This document shows positions 46,688 through 54,218 of a stretch of DNA of 64,000 bases, one piece after another (position 1 is the stretch's first letter; the number at the start of each line of letters is the position of its first letter). The translations under genes were made by a program, and so were the position numbers. Source of the DNA: Brevibacillus brevis NBRC 100599 (GTDB lineage Bacteria > Bacillota > Bacilli > Brevibacillales > Brevibacillaceae); contig NC_012491.1 of the NCBI RefSeq assembly GCF_000010165.1, positions 4,719,501 through 4,783,500 on the forward strand, given 5' to 3'. The notes under the pieces were generated by a model. The model was given only the letters and a program-made list of their open reading frames with translations. It made no database searches and was not told where the DNA came from.

Positions 46688-48232
46688 TTATTCCCCTTTC
46701 GCAACAAATTCTCTAGCCAGAAGACCTGCGTTCGTGCTGCTGCTTGCAATCGTTACGCCCGCATCCATCAGCTTCTTCACTTGCTCATCAAAGTTCGGTG
46801 TATCGAGGTCTGTACCCAGCACGTAGCCCAGGATTTCCAGGTGTCTGCCCTCCTTGGCAGCATTCGCTTTTGCTTCCAGGATCGCTGGCAGCATCACGCC
46901 GACAGGATCTTCATGGGAGCCGAAGCCTAAGATGAAGTCCATCAGAATGACGCCGACGGAAGGATCTTTTGCTTCTTCCAAAAATCTTGCGATGCGCGTG
47001 GAAGGATCGATCATTGGGTGCGGCTTGCCATTTGTAAAGTCGTCATCGCCCATGTCGAGGAAAGTGTGAGCCTTGCTCTCATGGATATTTTTCAGCTTGT
47101 AGTCTGCTTTCTTTTGGATGTTGCTGTATACATCTTCATACTTGTCCATAGCGAGGTACATGGCTTCGTCGCACAGCGTACCGCCGCAGAACAGCCCGCG
47201 AACGTATTTTTGTTCCGGTGTCAGCTTTGCCCGCACTTCTTCAATCAGCGGCCAGTTGAGCGCACGCTTGTTAAGCTCGTCCTCGTTGGCACCAGCCAGC
47301 ACAACTGCTTTGATTGCTGCTTCCTTGCTCGTCTTTGCAAAATGTCCGCCTGCTTCCAAAACTGGCGTTTCTTCTCCACCAATGAAGTACACAACCACAG
47401 GTTTTTTGCAGCTTTTCACTTGCGCCAACACTTTTTCCTGTACACTTGCTGCTGGTGGCTTGGAAATGAGCACGATGACCTTTGTCGCCTCATCCTCTTC
47501 CAGTGCTTTGATTCCATCGAGCATCATGATGCCGCCGACTTGCTCGGATAGGTCGCGACCGCCTGTACCGATCAGCTGCGTGATACCGCCGCCGAAGTCG
47601 TGAATACGCACGCTCACCTCTTGGCTGCCTGTACCAGATGCACCTACGATCCCGATGTTGCCTTTTCTCACCGCGTTTCCGAAGCACAGCGCCACATTGC
47701 CGATAATCGCTGTACCGCAGTCAGGCCCCATCATCAAGAGACCTTTTTCATGCGCGAATTGCTTGAGGGCGATTTCTTCCTCGATGCTCACGTTATCGCT
47801 GAACAACATGACATGCAGATCGTTTTCCAATGCTTTTCTCGCTTCTCTCGCTGCGAATGCACCGTTTACCGAGATAACAGCGAGGTTTGCCTCTGGAATG
47901 CTGGCTGCCGCAGAATCAATCGTGGAGTATTTGATCTCTGTTGCAGATTTGCTGCCGCCTTTTTTCTTGAACAGCTCTTCGATGGCGATGAGAGCACTTT
48001 CGCACAGCTCGTCTGTCGCTGCCTTCACGACGATCATCAAGTCGCTCGTTTTTGCTGCTTCCAGCTCAGGTGTGAGCAAACCGACGTTTTTCAACACCTC
48101 TTTATTCATGTCGGTTCCCATCGCGATAACCGCTTGTTCGACACCTTCAATTTGATTCGCTTTTGTAGAGAGAGACATCAGGGACACCGAGTCAAAATAC
48201 GTGCTTTGCTTGATTACGACTTTGGTAGACAT
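46688..48232 (-). CDS. fdrA: FdrA (AllF) type oxamate carbamoyltransferase subunit
   Basis: 514 residues, succinyl-CoA-synthetase-like fold. CoA/nucleotide-type motifs are seen: MGPDCGTAI (about 173-181), GIVGASGTGSQEV (about 197-209) and KPPAASVQEKVLAQVK. An E. coli homologue gives resistance to the FtsH-linked phenotype after which it was named, and was later placed with YlbE/YlbF in anaerobic allantoin breakdown. SD GGAGG 6 bases before the ATG; its start overlaps the upstream DUF2877 gene by 19 bp. Confidence 0.92.
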   Translation of the reverse strand: MSTKVVIKQSTYFDSVSLMSLSTKANQIEGVEQAVIAMGTDMNKEVLKNVGLLTPELEAAKTSDLMIVVKAATDELCESALIAIEELFKKKGGSKSATEIKYSTIDSAAASIPEANLAVISVNGAFAAREARKALENDLHVMLFSDNVSIEEEIALKQFAHEKGLLMMGPDCGTAIIGNVALCFGNAVRKGNIGIVGASGTGSQEVSVRIHDFGGGITQLIGTGGRDLSEQVGGIMMLDGIKALEEDEATKVIVLISKPPAASVQEKVLAQVKSCKKPVVVYFIGGEETPVLEAGGHFAKTSKEAAIKAVVLAGANEDELNKRALNWPLIEEVRAKLTPEQKYVRGLFCGGTLCDEAMYLAMDKYEDVYSNIQKKADYKLKNIHESKAHTFLDMGDDDFTNGKPHPMIDPSTRIARFLEEAKDPSVGVILMDFILGFGSHEDPVGVMLPAILEAKANAAKEGRHLEILGYVLGTDLDTPNFDEQVKKLMDAGVTIASSSTNAGLLAREFVAKGE

Positions 48233-49125
48233 ACATTACCTCCAGCTTCTAGATTTCGTTCCAAACCACATAGGATGCCAAGCAGGATATCCGTACCCGA
48301 CGACGAGCCGATCCTGATGATTTTGTCTAAAGCAGGGACAAGCTCTTCCAAGGAGCCGGATATCATGCATGAAAGCAGGTCATTTAGCGACTCTCTTACT
48401 TGTCCATGGGCTGCTTTTTTCAGCGTGATCGCACTGATTTCGTTCGTTAATACTTGGGACGAACGGACGATTTCATCGAAAAATGGGCATGACAAACAAG
48501 AGGAAATGTTTTGCATTTTGTATACACTGCACAATCCCACTAAAAAATCGTCACCCGATGGTGTTAACCCCGGCCCCAGTCCGATAAGACTTATCGCATG
48601 CTGAGTAGCTGACTCTATGCGTTTGTTCGCCAGATCGTCGGAAAGCATATCTGCACGCTGGATCAGCATACGGGACATCTCTTTCTCAAACGGACTGGCA
48701 GGTTGGGAGGACATCTTCATGCCCCCCGTCTTGCCGTATTCGTCTACGTAGTTTTTCGTGAACGCCACATTTCGGCGCAATACTTCTACGGCTTCTATAT
48801 CACAAGGATAGGAAGGAAGGACCCCTTCCCACTTTGCTGCTTGCTGAATCCATATTCGCAAATCCGATCCGATAACGAGCGTGCCATCTTCCGTAATGAC
48901 CGGAGTATTAACGGGTAGCCCCAGCTCTGAAAAGCCTTTTACATCAATGATGAGCGTGTTCGGTGCATTGTCTAGCTGATGGTTGCCAATGGTGTACAAT
49001 TCCCCGTTTTCGCTGCATTTCAGATTGATCGTGCGCTCAAAAGTACTGTGTACGGTCCCGCTAAAGTTTGCTCGTGTCAAACGCTCAAGGAAACCAGCAT
49101 CGCCAGACAACGCCTGGATGTACAT
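48214..49125 (-). CDS. allH: DUF2877 protein, AllH (YlbF) type
   Basis: 303 residues with no membrane segments. Characteristic GLGPGLTPSGDDFLVGL (about 183-199) and GSSSGTDILLGIL near the C-terminus, the two conserved loops of DUF2877. It belongs to the same three-part oxamate carbamoyltransferase group as FdrA and AllG. Its end overlaps fdrA by 19 bp and it follows the ankyrin gene after 8 bp. The ribosome binding site (AGGAGC) is unusually far at about 15 bases, so coupling to upstream translation is likely. Confidence 0.9.
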   Translation of the reverse strand: MYIQALSGDAGFLERLTRANFSGTVHSTFERTINLKCSENGELYTIGNHQLDNAPNTLIIDVKGFSELGLPVNTPVITEDGTLVIGSDLRIWIQQAAKWEGVLPSYPCDIEAVEVLRRNVAFTKNYVDEYGKTGGMKMSSQPASPFEKEMSRMLIQRADMLSDDLANKRIESATQHAISLIGLGPGLTPSGDDFLVGLCSVYKMQNISSCLSCPFFDEIVRSSQVLTNEISAITLKKAAHGQVRESLNDLLSCMISGSLEELVPALDKIIRIGSSSGTDILLGILCGLERNLEAGGNVCLPKS

Positions 49126-49133
49126 GGGACGCT

Positions 49134-49742
49134 TTACTTTGCTCCTGCTTCCAGCAAGATGTTTTCGATCTCGGTGTAGCCTTTTCTTCTCGCAAGCTCA
49201 AGCGGTGTTACGCCGTATTTATCTACCATGTGCACATTGCAGCCATGCTCAATCAACAGCCTGATGATCGTTTGTTGCTTTTCACCGCCATCACCTAAGA
49301 TGATCGCTTCGATAAGTGGTGTCCAGCCCACAAAGTTCGTATGGTTTACATTGATGTCAGTCGTCGTTACGAGCTCACGTACGATGTCCACATGACCTTT
49401 TTCGGACGCTGGGGTAATCCCTACGCCACCAAAACGAGTCAACAGCTCCAGGTTTGTTCCTGCCTTGATCATCATTTTGACGAGCTCCAGCTTGCCGTTG
49501 ATGCAACCGAACAAGAACGGGTTGAAGCATGTCTCATCCTGCAAATCTACATCTGCACCTGCTTCTACCAAAAACGATACCGCTTCCAATTTGTCGTTCA
49601 TCGCAGCAGTCAGAATCGCTGTACGCTTTTGTCTGTTTCTTGCGTTAATATCTACGCCCTGCTCCAGATGCTTTTTCAGTGCTTCGATATTCCCCTCAGC
49701 CGCTGCCTCGAGAAATGCTTGTACTACGCTTTTGTCTGTCAT
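49134..49742 (-). CDS. Ankyrin-repeat protein
   Basis: 202 residues of five to six ankyrin repeats (typical T-P-L helix-turn motifs: GWTPLIEAI, GVTPLELARRKGY), cytosolic, no other domain. First gene of the FdrA operon. ATG 49742 has GGAGGG 6 bases upstream. E. coli's cluster has no such protein. It may scaffold the three-part enzyme, but this is only suggested by position. Confidence 0.9.
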   Translation of the reverse strand: MTDKSVVQAFLEAAAEGNIEALKKHLEQGVDINARNRQKRTAILTAAMNDKLEAVSFLVEAGADVDLQDETCFNPFLFGCINGKLELVKMMIKAGTNLELLTRFGGVGITPASEKGHVDIVRELVTTTDINVNHTNFVGWTPLIEAIILGDGGEKQQTIIRLLIEHGCNVHMVDKYGVTPLELARRKGYTEIENILLEAGAK

Positions 49743-49904
49743 AGTAAGCCCTCCATGATCTCGTGATTGAACAACCCGCCAAGATTGGCTCGGTGCTTGC
49801 TTTTCAAAAAACAATTAGACAAGCACCACGTACTTACATCATTATTTTAGACAGGGTGGATGGAATCGTCATTGTGTATGGAAACTAAAAAAATCGAGGT
49901 TCAC

Positions 49905-49921
49905 TTGTGCACATTGCACAA
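49905..49921. promoter_or_regulatory. 7-3-7 perfect inverted repeat upstream of pucR
   Basis: TTGTGCA-CAT-TGCACAA lies 36 bp before the chosen GTG start of the PucR gene and about 165 bp before the ankyrin gene, in their shared control region. It is a candidate operator for PucR or another dimeric regulator. Confidence 0.5.
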
Positions 49922-49957
49922 TTACAGGAATCCCTTTGTGGCAAAGGAGTGAACAAG

Positions 49958-51652
49958 GTGCTGACCATCAAAGATTTGCTTACCATTCAATCCATAGACG
50001 GCATCAAAATCATCGCGGGAGAGCAAGGCATTAACAACGTCATCTCCATCGTCAATATCATGGAGAACCCGGATGCTTTTGACTGGCTGTCTTCTAATGA
50101 ATTACTGCTCTCCACTGGATATATTTTCAAGGACAATCCCGAGCTGCAAAATACAATTATCAAGGAATTGGCGGAGATCAACTGCTCCGGGCTCTGCATT
50201 AAGATGCATCGCTATTTCGATCAAATCCCGCAAAACATGATTGATCATGCCAACAAGTATGGACTGCCGCTCTTGGCCCTACCTTTTGAATACACGCTGT
50301 CGAAAGTGATTGCGATTATTAACGAGAAAGCCTCCGGGCGCTACGATTTGTTGAATCGCAAAACATTGGACATGCATAACGCCCTGTTTCGCATTGCGCT
50401 GGAAGGCGGCGGACTGGATCGCATCGCCTCCGAGCTGTCTGAGACGATCAACAACCCGATCCTTATACTGGACCAGGACTGGCATCTGCTTCATTACACG
50501 GAAATCTGGCACAATCCGATTCCGCTTGACTCCTGCCTGACCTTAAGCAAAAACAGGCCTGTTTTTACCCGTGACTTCACGGAGTCCGTGCCGCGAAATA
50601 TTAGCCAGATCAAAAAGTCGATCAAGCGTATCTACCATGCGAAGGATTATGAGATTAAATGCAGGATTCTACCCGTTGCTGTAGCCAATCACATCTACGG
50701 ATACATCGTCGTCTGGCAAACCGTTTGGGAGCTTACCGAATTTGACTACATCGTGTTGGAGCAGGCATCCACGATCGTGGCGCTGGAGCGGATCAAGGCG
50801 AGGGAAATCGAGGAAGTGAAGCTGAAGATCAGGCAAGACTTTTTCGATGACTTGCTCACAGGTAAAATTACGTCCTCTGACTCGCTGCAAACCTTGTGTG
50901 ATTTGCACGGACTGCAATCGAGCTACATGTATTTTTGTATGGTCATGAATATCGAGCCGATTGAGCTGGAAAATTTGGAGGATATCATCGATCGCAAATA
51001 CGAGCTGGATCGGATCGCCAAAAAGTGTGTTGACCTCGTCTATGACAATTCGAGTAAAGCTCCTGGAGAAATCACCTGCTTTTATCGGAACAATCGAATC
51101 ATTATCCTCATCGGACAAAATGAGCAAAAACCCGTGGTGTCTGCAAGTGAAGCCAAGCAATTCGCGAATGAGCTGTACAGCGCTCTCGTGGATAAAATCA
51201 AGAAAACCTTGTTCTTTATTGGGGTCGGACGTCAGTATAAAAACATCGCTTCTCTCCATAAGAGCTTTACCGAAGCACATGAAGCCATCCGCCTAATGCA
51301 AAAGTTCAACAGCAAGGGCGACGTCTCTCATTTCGATGATTACTCCGTCTATCATTTCCTGGGCTCCAACATTAAGGACATTGAACTGGAAGACTTCTTT
51401 TTGAAGCGTCTGGGGAAGCTGTACGAGCATGATCAAGAGTTCGGTACGAGCCTCATGGTGACCTTGGACAATTACTTTCTGTACAATCAAAACGTCAGTG
51501 AAGCGGCCAAAGCGATGTTCATTCACCGCAATACGTTTATTTACCGGATCGAGAAGATCAAGGAGATTTTGAACATGGATTTGAAAAACTCGGAAGAGAT
51601 GCTTCAAATCCAGCTGGCGCTCAAGATCGGCAAGCTTTTGCACAAGGAGTAA
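49958..51652 (+). CDS. pucR: PucR-family transcriptional regulator
   Basis: 564 residues. N-terminal PucR sensor domain (VLTIKDLLTIQSIDGIKII onward, about 1-120), a central GGDEF-like/PucR linker region and a C-terminal helix-turn-helix (about 505-560; NVSEAAKAMFIHRNTFIYRI). In Bacillus PucR activates purine/ureide catabolism genes in response to nitrogen compounds. Divergent from the ankyrin-fdrA operon, hence its likely regulator. GTG 49958 was chosen because AAAGGAG lies 8 bases upstream; a longer GTG start at 49907 would overlap the inverted repeat. Confidence 0.92.
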   Translation: MLTIKDLLTIQSIDGIKIIAGEQGINNVISIVNIMENPDAFDWLSSNELLLSTGYIFKDNPELQNTIIKELAEINCSGLCIKMHRYFDQIPQNMIDHANKYGLPLLALPFEYTLSKVIAIINEKASGRYDLLNRKTLDMHNALFRIALEGGGLDRIASELSETINNPILILDQDWHLLHYTEIWHNPIPLDSCLTLSKNRPVFTRDFTESVPRNISQIKKSIKRIYHAKDYEIKCRILPVAVANHIYGYIVVWQTVWELTEFDYIVLEQASTIVALERIKAREIEEVKLKIRQDFFDDLLTGKITSSDSLQTLCDLHGLQSSYMYFCMVMNIEPIELENLEDIIDRKYELDRIAKKCVDLVYDNSSKAPGEITCFYRNNRIIILIGQNEQKPVVSASEAKQFANELYSALVDKIKKTLFFIGVGRQYKNIASLHKSFTEAHEAIRLMQKFNSKGDVSHFDDYSVYHFLGSNIKDIELEDFFLKRLGKLYEHDQEFGTSLMVTLDNYFLYNQNVSEAAKAMFIHRNTFIYRIEKIKEILNMDLKNSEEMLQIQLALKIGKLLHKE

Positions 51653-51686
51653 CGCTCGAAAGAGCGTTGTCTTCCTGCTGCTGTGG

Positions 51687-51714
51687 TCGGGCGGTCTCCT
51701 TCCAAACATGTGAC
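51687..51714. repeat. 28-bp copy of the 20.4-kb repeat
   Basis: Exactly the reverse complement of 20424-20451. Flanking GTGGTCGGG also recurs near the other copy, but the intervening bases are missing here, so this looks like a shortened copy. Confidence 0.8.
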
Positions 51715-51794
51715 ACACCTTCCCGTACAGCTGATGGGGTGCTCGTTTCGAACTGCTTTGGGAGTGGGGCTTGCCGAAGATTTCGCTTGAATAC

Positions 51795-51823
51795 AAAAAG
51801 AGCCTCTTTAAAGAGGCTCTTTT
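51795..51823. terminator. Bidirectional terminator
   Basis: AAAAAGAGCCTCTTTAAAGAGGCTCTTTT: near-perfect symmetrical stem with T-run on both strands, between pucR and the convergent YvbH-like gene. Confidence 0.85.
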
Positions 51824-51840
51824 CTCTTAGTTGCTACTGT

Positions 51841-52455
51841 TTAGTTATGAATGTATTTTTCAAAGACTTTACCAAAGTCTTTCACGACATACTTGTATCG
51901 GATGTCCTCCAGCCAATCGAAGGTGTATTGGTTGATGGACTTGAATTGTGAAGCTACGTCTGCTTGTTGTCCAGTTACGCGACTCAGTGTGCTTTGGGCG
52001 ACGTGGAGGCTTTCTTTTGCATGTTGGAGCGCAAGTTCGTTATCGTGCATAGTCGAGGAGATCTTCACAAGTGCTTTGTAGAGGTCTTTTAATTCCTCCA
52101 AATGCTTTTTGTTTACATCGATCGAGTAGTGCTCATTGCCCATCGTGAACTTGATTTCTACATCCAAATCGACGGTTCCGGCTGTTTCCAGATACACGTT
52201 AGAGATCGGGTGTGTATGGTAGGAATAGCGGCGCAGCATGCGTTTTTTACTGGTGGCACTCGTTCCATCCAGATGAACTAGACCCAGATTGGTGAAGCAA
52301 TACTCGTCGGACTTTGATTTGATCAAAAAATAGATTTTCTCATGGTCCTCATGCATGATGTAATCATCAGCGTCCACCTTGTCGTAATCCGCTGGTTTTA
52401 CCACAATTCCCACATTACTCAAGCCGAGCGCGTCTGCTGCAAGCTTTCCAAACAT
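51841..52455 (-). CDS. YvbH-like PH-domain protein
   Basis: 204 residues, resembling Bacillus YvbH, which has a pleckstrin-like domain: MFGKLAADALGLSNVGIVV at the start, DADDYIMHEDHEKIYFLIKS, then YHTHPISNVYLETAGTVD. The C-terminal helical tail is less conserved. Function is unknown; no membrane segment. ATG 52455 is chosen because it matches the family start, although the frame continues to 52500. Confidence 0.78.
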   Translation of the reverse strand: MFGKLAADALGLSNVGIVVKPADYDKVDADDYIMHEDHEKIYFLIKSKSDEYCFTNLGLVHLDGTSATSKKRMLRRYSYHTHPISNVYLETAGTVDLDVEIKFTMGNEHYSIDVNKKHLEELKDLYKALVKISSTMHDNELALQHAKESLHVAQSTLSRVTGQQADVASQFKSINQYTFDWLEDIRYKYVVKDFGKVFEKYIHN

Positions 52456-52536
52456 TGATGAAACAACTCCCCTCGATATGTACGGTGTAACCTTTCCCAT
52501 TTATACGTCCATGAGGAGGCTTAGTTGCAAAGTGAT

Positions 52537-52800
52537 TCACTCTTTTTTGGAAATGCTTTTCAGTTGTTCAGCAGGATTCCAACCTTCTTGAGGACATCTT
52601 CCTTTTGAAAACCAAATACATCCATTACGAATCCAGTTATCTCTCCATGCTTTGTAAACAGACTCCTTATCAGTTACATCATCGTCATCATAACCATAGT
52701 GAAATCCACAGCATGGACATATTTCATCGGAGGGTATACCCCTTTCATCGTATGGAGGTTCAAGCAGTTCATTATAATTACAAACAAAGCATCTGTTCAA
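52537..52800 (-). CDS. Small cysteine-rich CPCC-type protein
   Basis: 87 residues. Two cysteine knuckles (CFVCNYNE, about 4-7; ICPCCGFHYGYDDD, about 28-42) that would bind zinc, then WI..G..WFSKGRCPQEGWNP typical of CPCC family proteins. Such proteins are common beside immunity genes but have no proven function. No clear partner here. Confidence 0.75.
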   Translation of the reverse strand: MNRCFVCNYNELLEPPYDERGIPSDEICPCCGFHYGYDDDDVTDKESVYKAWRDNWIRNGCIWFSKGRCPQEGWNPAEQLKSISKKE

Positions 52801-52826
52801 TGAATCATCATCCGTTGGGTGTCATT

Positions 52827-53384
52827 TTACAGCCAGGTCGTCTTTTCTACCGCTGCTACCCGACTGCTCTCCGGAGCATCTGCCTCGGGGTAGCCAATGA
52901 ACAGCGTGCCTACGACCTTTTTATTTTCGGGCGATCCAAGGAATTGCAGCAAGCGCTCGTCGCGAACCAAGCCGACTCCTCTCGTGCGCCAAACCATGCC
53001 CAGTCCCAGTTCCTTCGCTGCCAGCCACATGGAGTGAATCGCGCAGCAAACCGCGTATTCATTATCCTCTGAGGATGCTTCGTCCCCTGGGATCACATCA
53101 GCGGTGGCAACAATGACGAGCGGTGTTTTTTCCAGAACAGCCAAGGAATCCTGCACGAGATTCGGCTTGGTTGGAAAACGCTCCAGCAAAAATTCCTTCG
53201 CGATTTCCTTGAACCGCAGCTTCGCTTCTCCTCTGATCACGTAGAAATGCCACGGTTGACGCAAGCGGTCGTTCGGGGCTAGCACTGCGCAATCTAGCAA
53301 CGCTTGGATTTTTTCAGTTTCTACTTCTTTTGGAATATAGTTACGCACGGCTCTTCTGCTTTTGAGTGCCTCTAGTACGGACAT
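52827..53384 (-). CDS. Nitroreductase family protein
   Basis: 185 residues, FMN/NAD(P)H-dependent. Begins with the flavin motif SRRAVRNYIPKEVE (about 9-22), has AVLAPNDRLRQPWHFYVI in the second flavin-binding segment, and ends at a short C-terminal tail. It may reduce nitro compounds or quinones. ATG 53384 has GAGGAGG upstream. Confidence 0.93.
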   Translation of the reverse strand: MSVLEALKSRRAVRNYIPKEVETEKIQALLDCAVLAPNDRLRQPWHFYVIRGEAKLRFKEIAKEFLLERFPTKPNLVQDSLAVLEKTPLVIVATADVIPGDEASSEDNEYAVCCAIHSMWLAAKELGLGMVWRTRGVGLVRDERLLQFLGSPENKKVVGTLFIGYPEADAPESSRVAAVEKTTWL

Positions 53385-53449
53385 GCTGGTTCCTCCTCGT
53401 TTGTACCATTTTCTTACCAATCCCAATTATTATATCGTATAGGCACCCA

Positions 53450-53710
53450 TCAACGGGAATGAATCGCTAAATGTGCCTGGTGTTCGTCTTCTTTTGCCAC
53501 GTAAATATCATACTGCTTATGATCTTGTTCTTGGGGCAACATCCCCATGTCTCCCCCTAAATGACGAACTGCATGAGAATGAATGCGTGTGCGAAAACGA
53601 ATGCCATGAGCACTTAGCTTGTTTACCACGCGTATGTATCCTTCATGACCAAACGCAGTGTGGATCAAGCACTTGTACTTGGAAAAAAGGGTGAGAAAAA
53701 AATCCATCAT
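53450..53710 (-). CDS. Hypothetical protein
   Basis: 86 residues, no recognised family, no membrane span. Ends with GMLPQEQDHKQYDIYVAKED, which suggests a small alpha/beta domain. ATG 53710 has GGGGAG 8 bases upstream, and 53707 is a close alternative. Confidence 0.6.
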   Translation of the reverse strand: MMDFFLTLFSKYKCLIHTAFGHEGYIRVVNKLSAHGIRFRTRIHSHAVRHLGGDMGMLPQEQDHKQYDIYVAKEDEHQAHLAIHSR

Positions 53711-53777
53711 CCGCTCCACTCCCCTTCTTTTTTGTAGTATATTCCTATTATTGCGGAAAAGAGAGGGGCATTCTCCT

Positions 53778-54158
53778 ATGAATCGAAAGAAAGTGTTCAC
53801 GGGTTCGCCTTGGGAACCTGTCGTGGGCTATTGCCGCGCAATTCGAGTCGGCGACCGTATTGAAGTGGCTGGCACCACTGCCATGAAGGACGGGGAAGTC
53901 GTTGGTTTGGACGATGCCTATGTACAAACGCGGTTCATCCTGGAGACGATTGAAAAAGCATTGCGAGAACTAGATGCTGATTTGTCTCATGTGGTAAGAA
54001 CGCGGATGTTTGTAACGGATATCAGCAAGTGGGAAGAGATCGGAAAAGCACATGGAGAGTTTTTCCGCGAGATTCAGCCAGTCGCTACGATGGTTGAGGT
54101 CAAGGCATTGATTGACCCGCGTCTACTCGTTGAAATTGAAGTGGAAGCCGTTGTTTAG
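53778..54158 (+). CDS. RidA family (YjgF/Rid) protein
   Basis: 126 residues. Conserved Rid motifs are visible: FVTDISKWEEIGKAHGEFF and the central RTRMFVTDIS, with the active-site Arg of RidA at the RTR position. It probably removes reactive imine/enamine intermediates made by PLP enzymes. Starts ATG 53778. Single gene with its own terminator. Confidence 0.9.
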   Translation: MNRKKVFTGSPWEPVVGYCRAIRVGDRIEVAGTTAMKDGEVVGLDDAYVQTRFILETIEKALRELDADLSHVVRTRMFVTDISKWEEIGKAHGEFFREIQPVATMVEVKALIDPRLLVEIEVEAVV

Positions 54159-54174
54159 CATGCTGGTTAGTTGG

Positions 54175-54212
54175 AAGCGGACCGACGACTTTTCCTGTCG
54201 ATCCGCTTTTTG
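54175..54212 (+). terminator. Terminator of the RidA gene
   Basis: AAGCGGACCGACG pairs with TGTCGATCCGCTT (mismatches near the loop), followed by TTTTTGCTTTTT. Confidence 0.75.
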
Positions 54213-54218
54213 CTTTTT

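Noticed and set aside
49907..49957. Longer PucR start at GTG 49907
   Set aside because: It would place the start inside the perfect inverted repeat with no ribosome binding site, while GTG 49958 has AAAGGAG at 8 bases.
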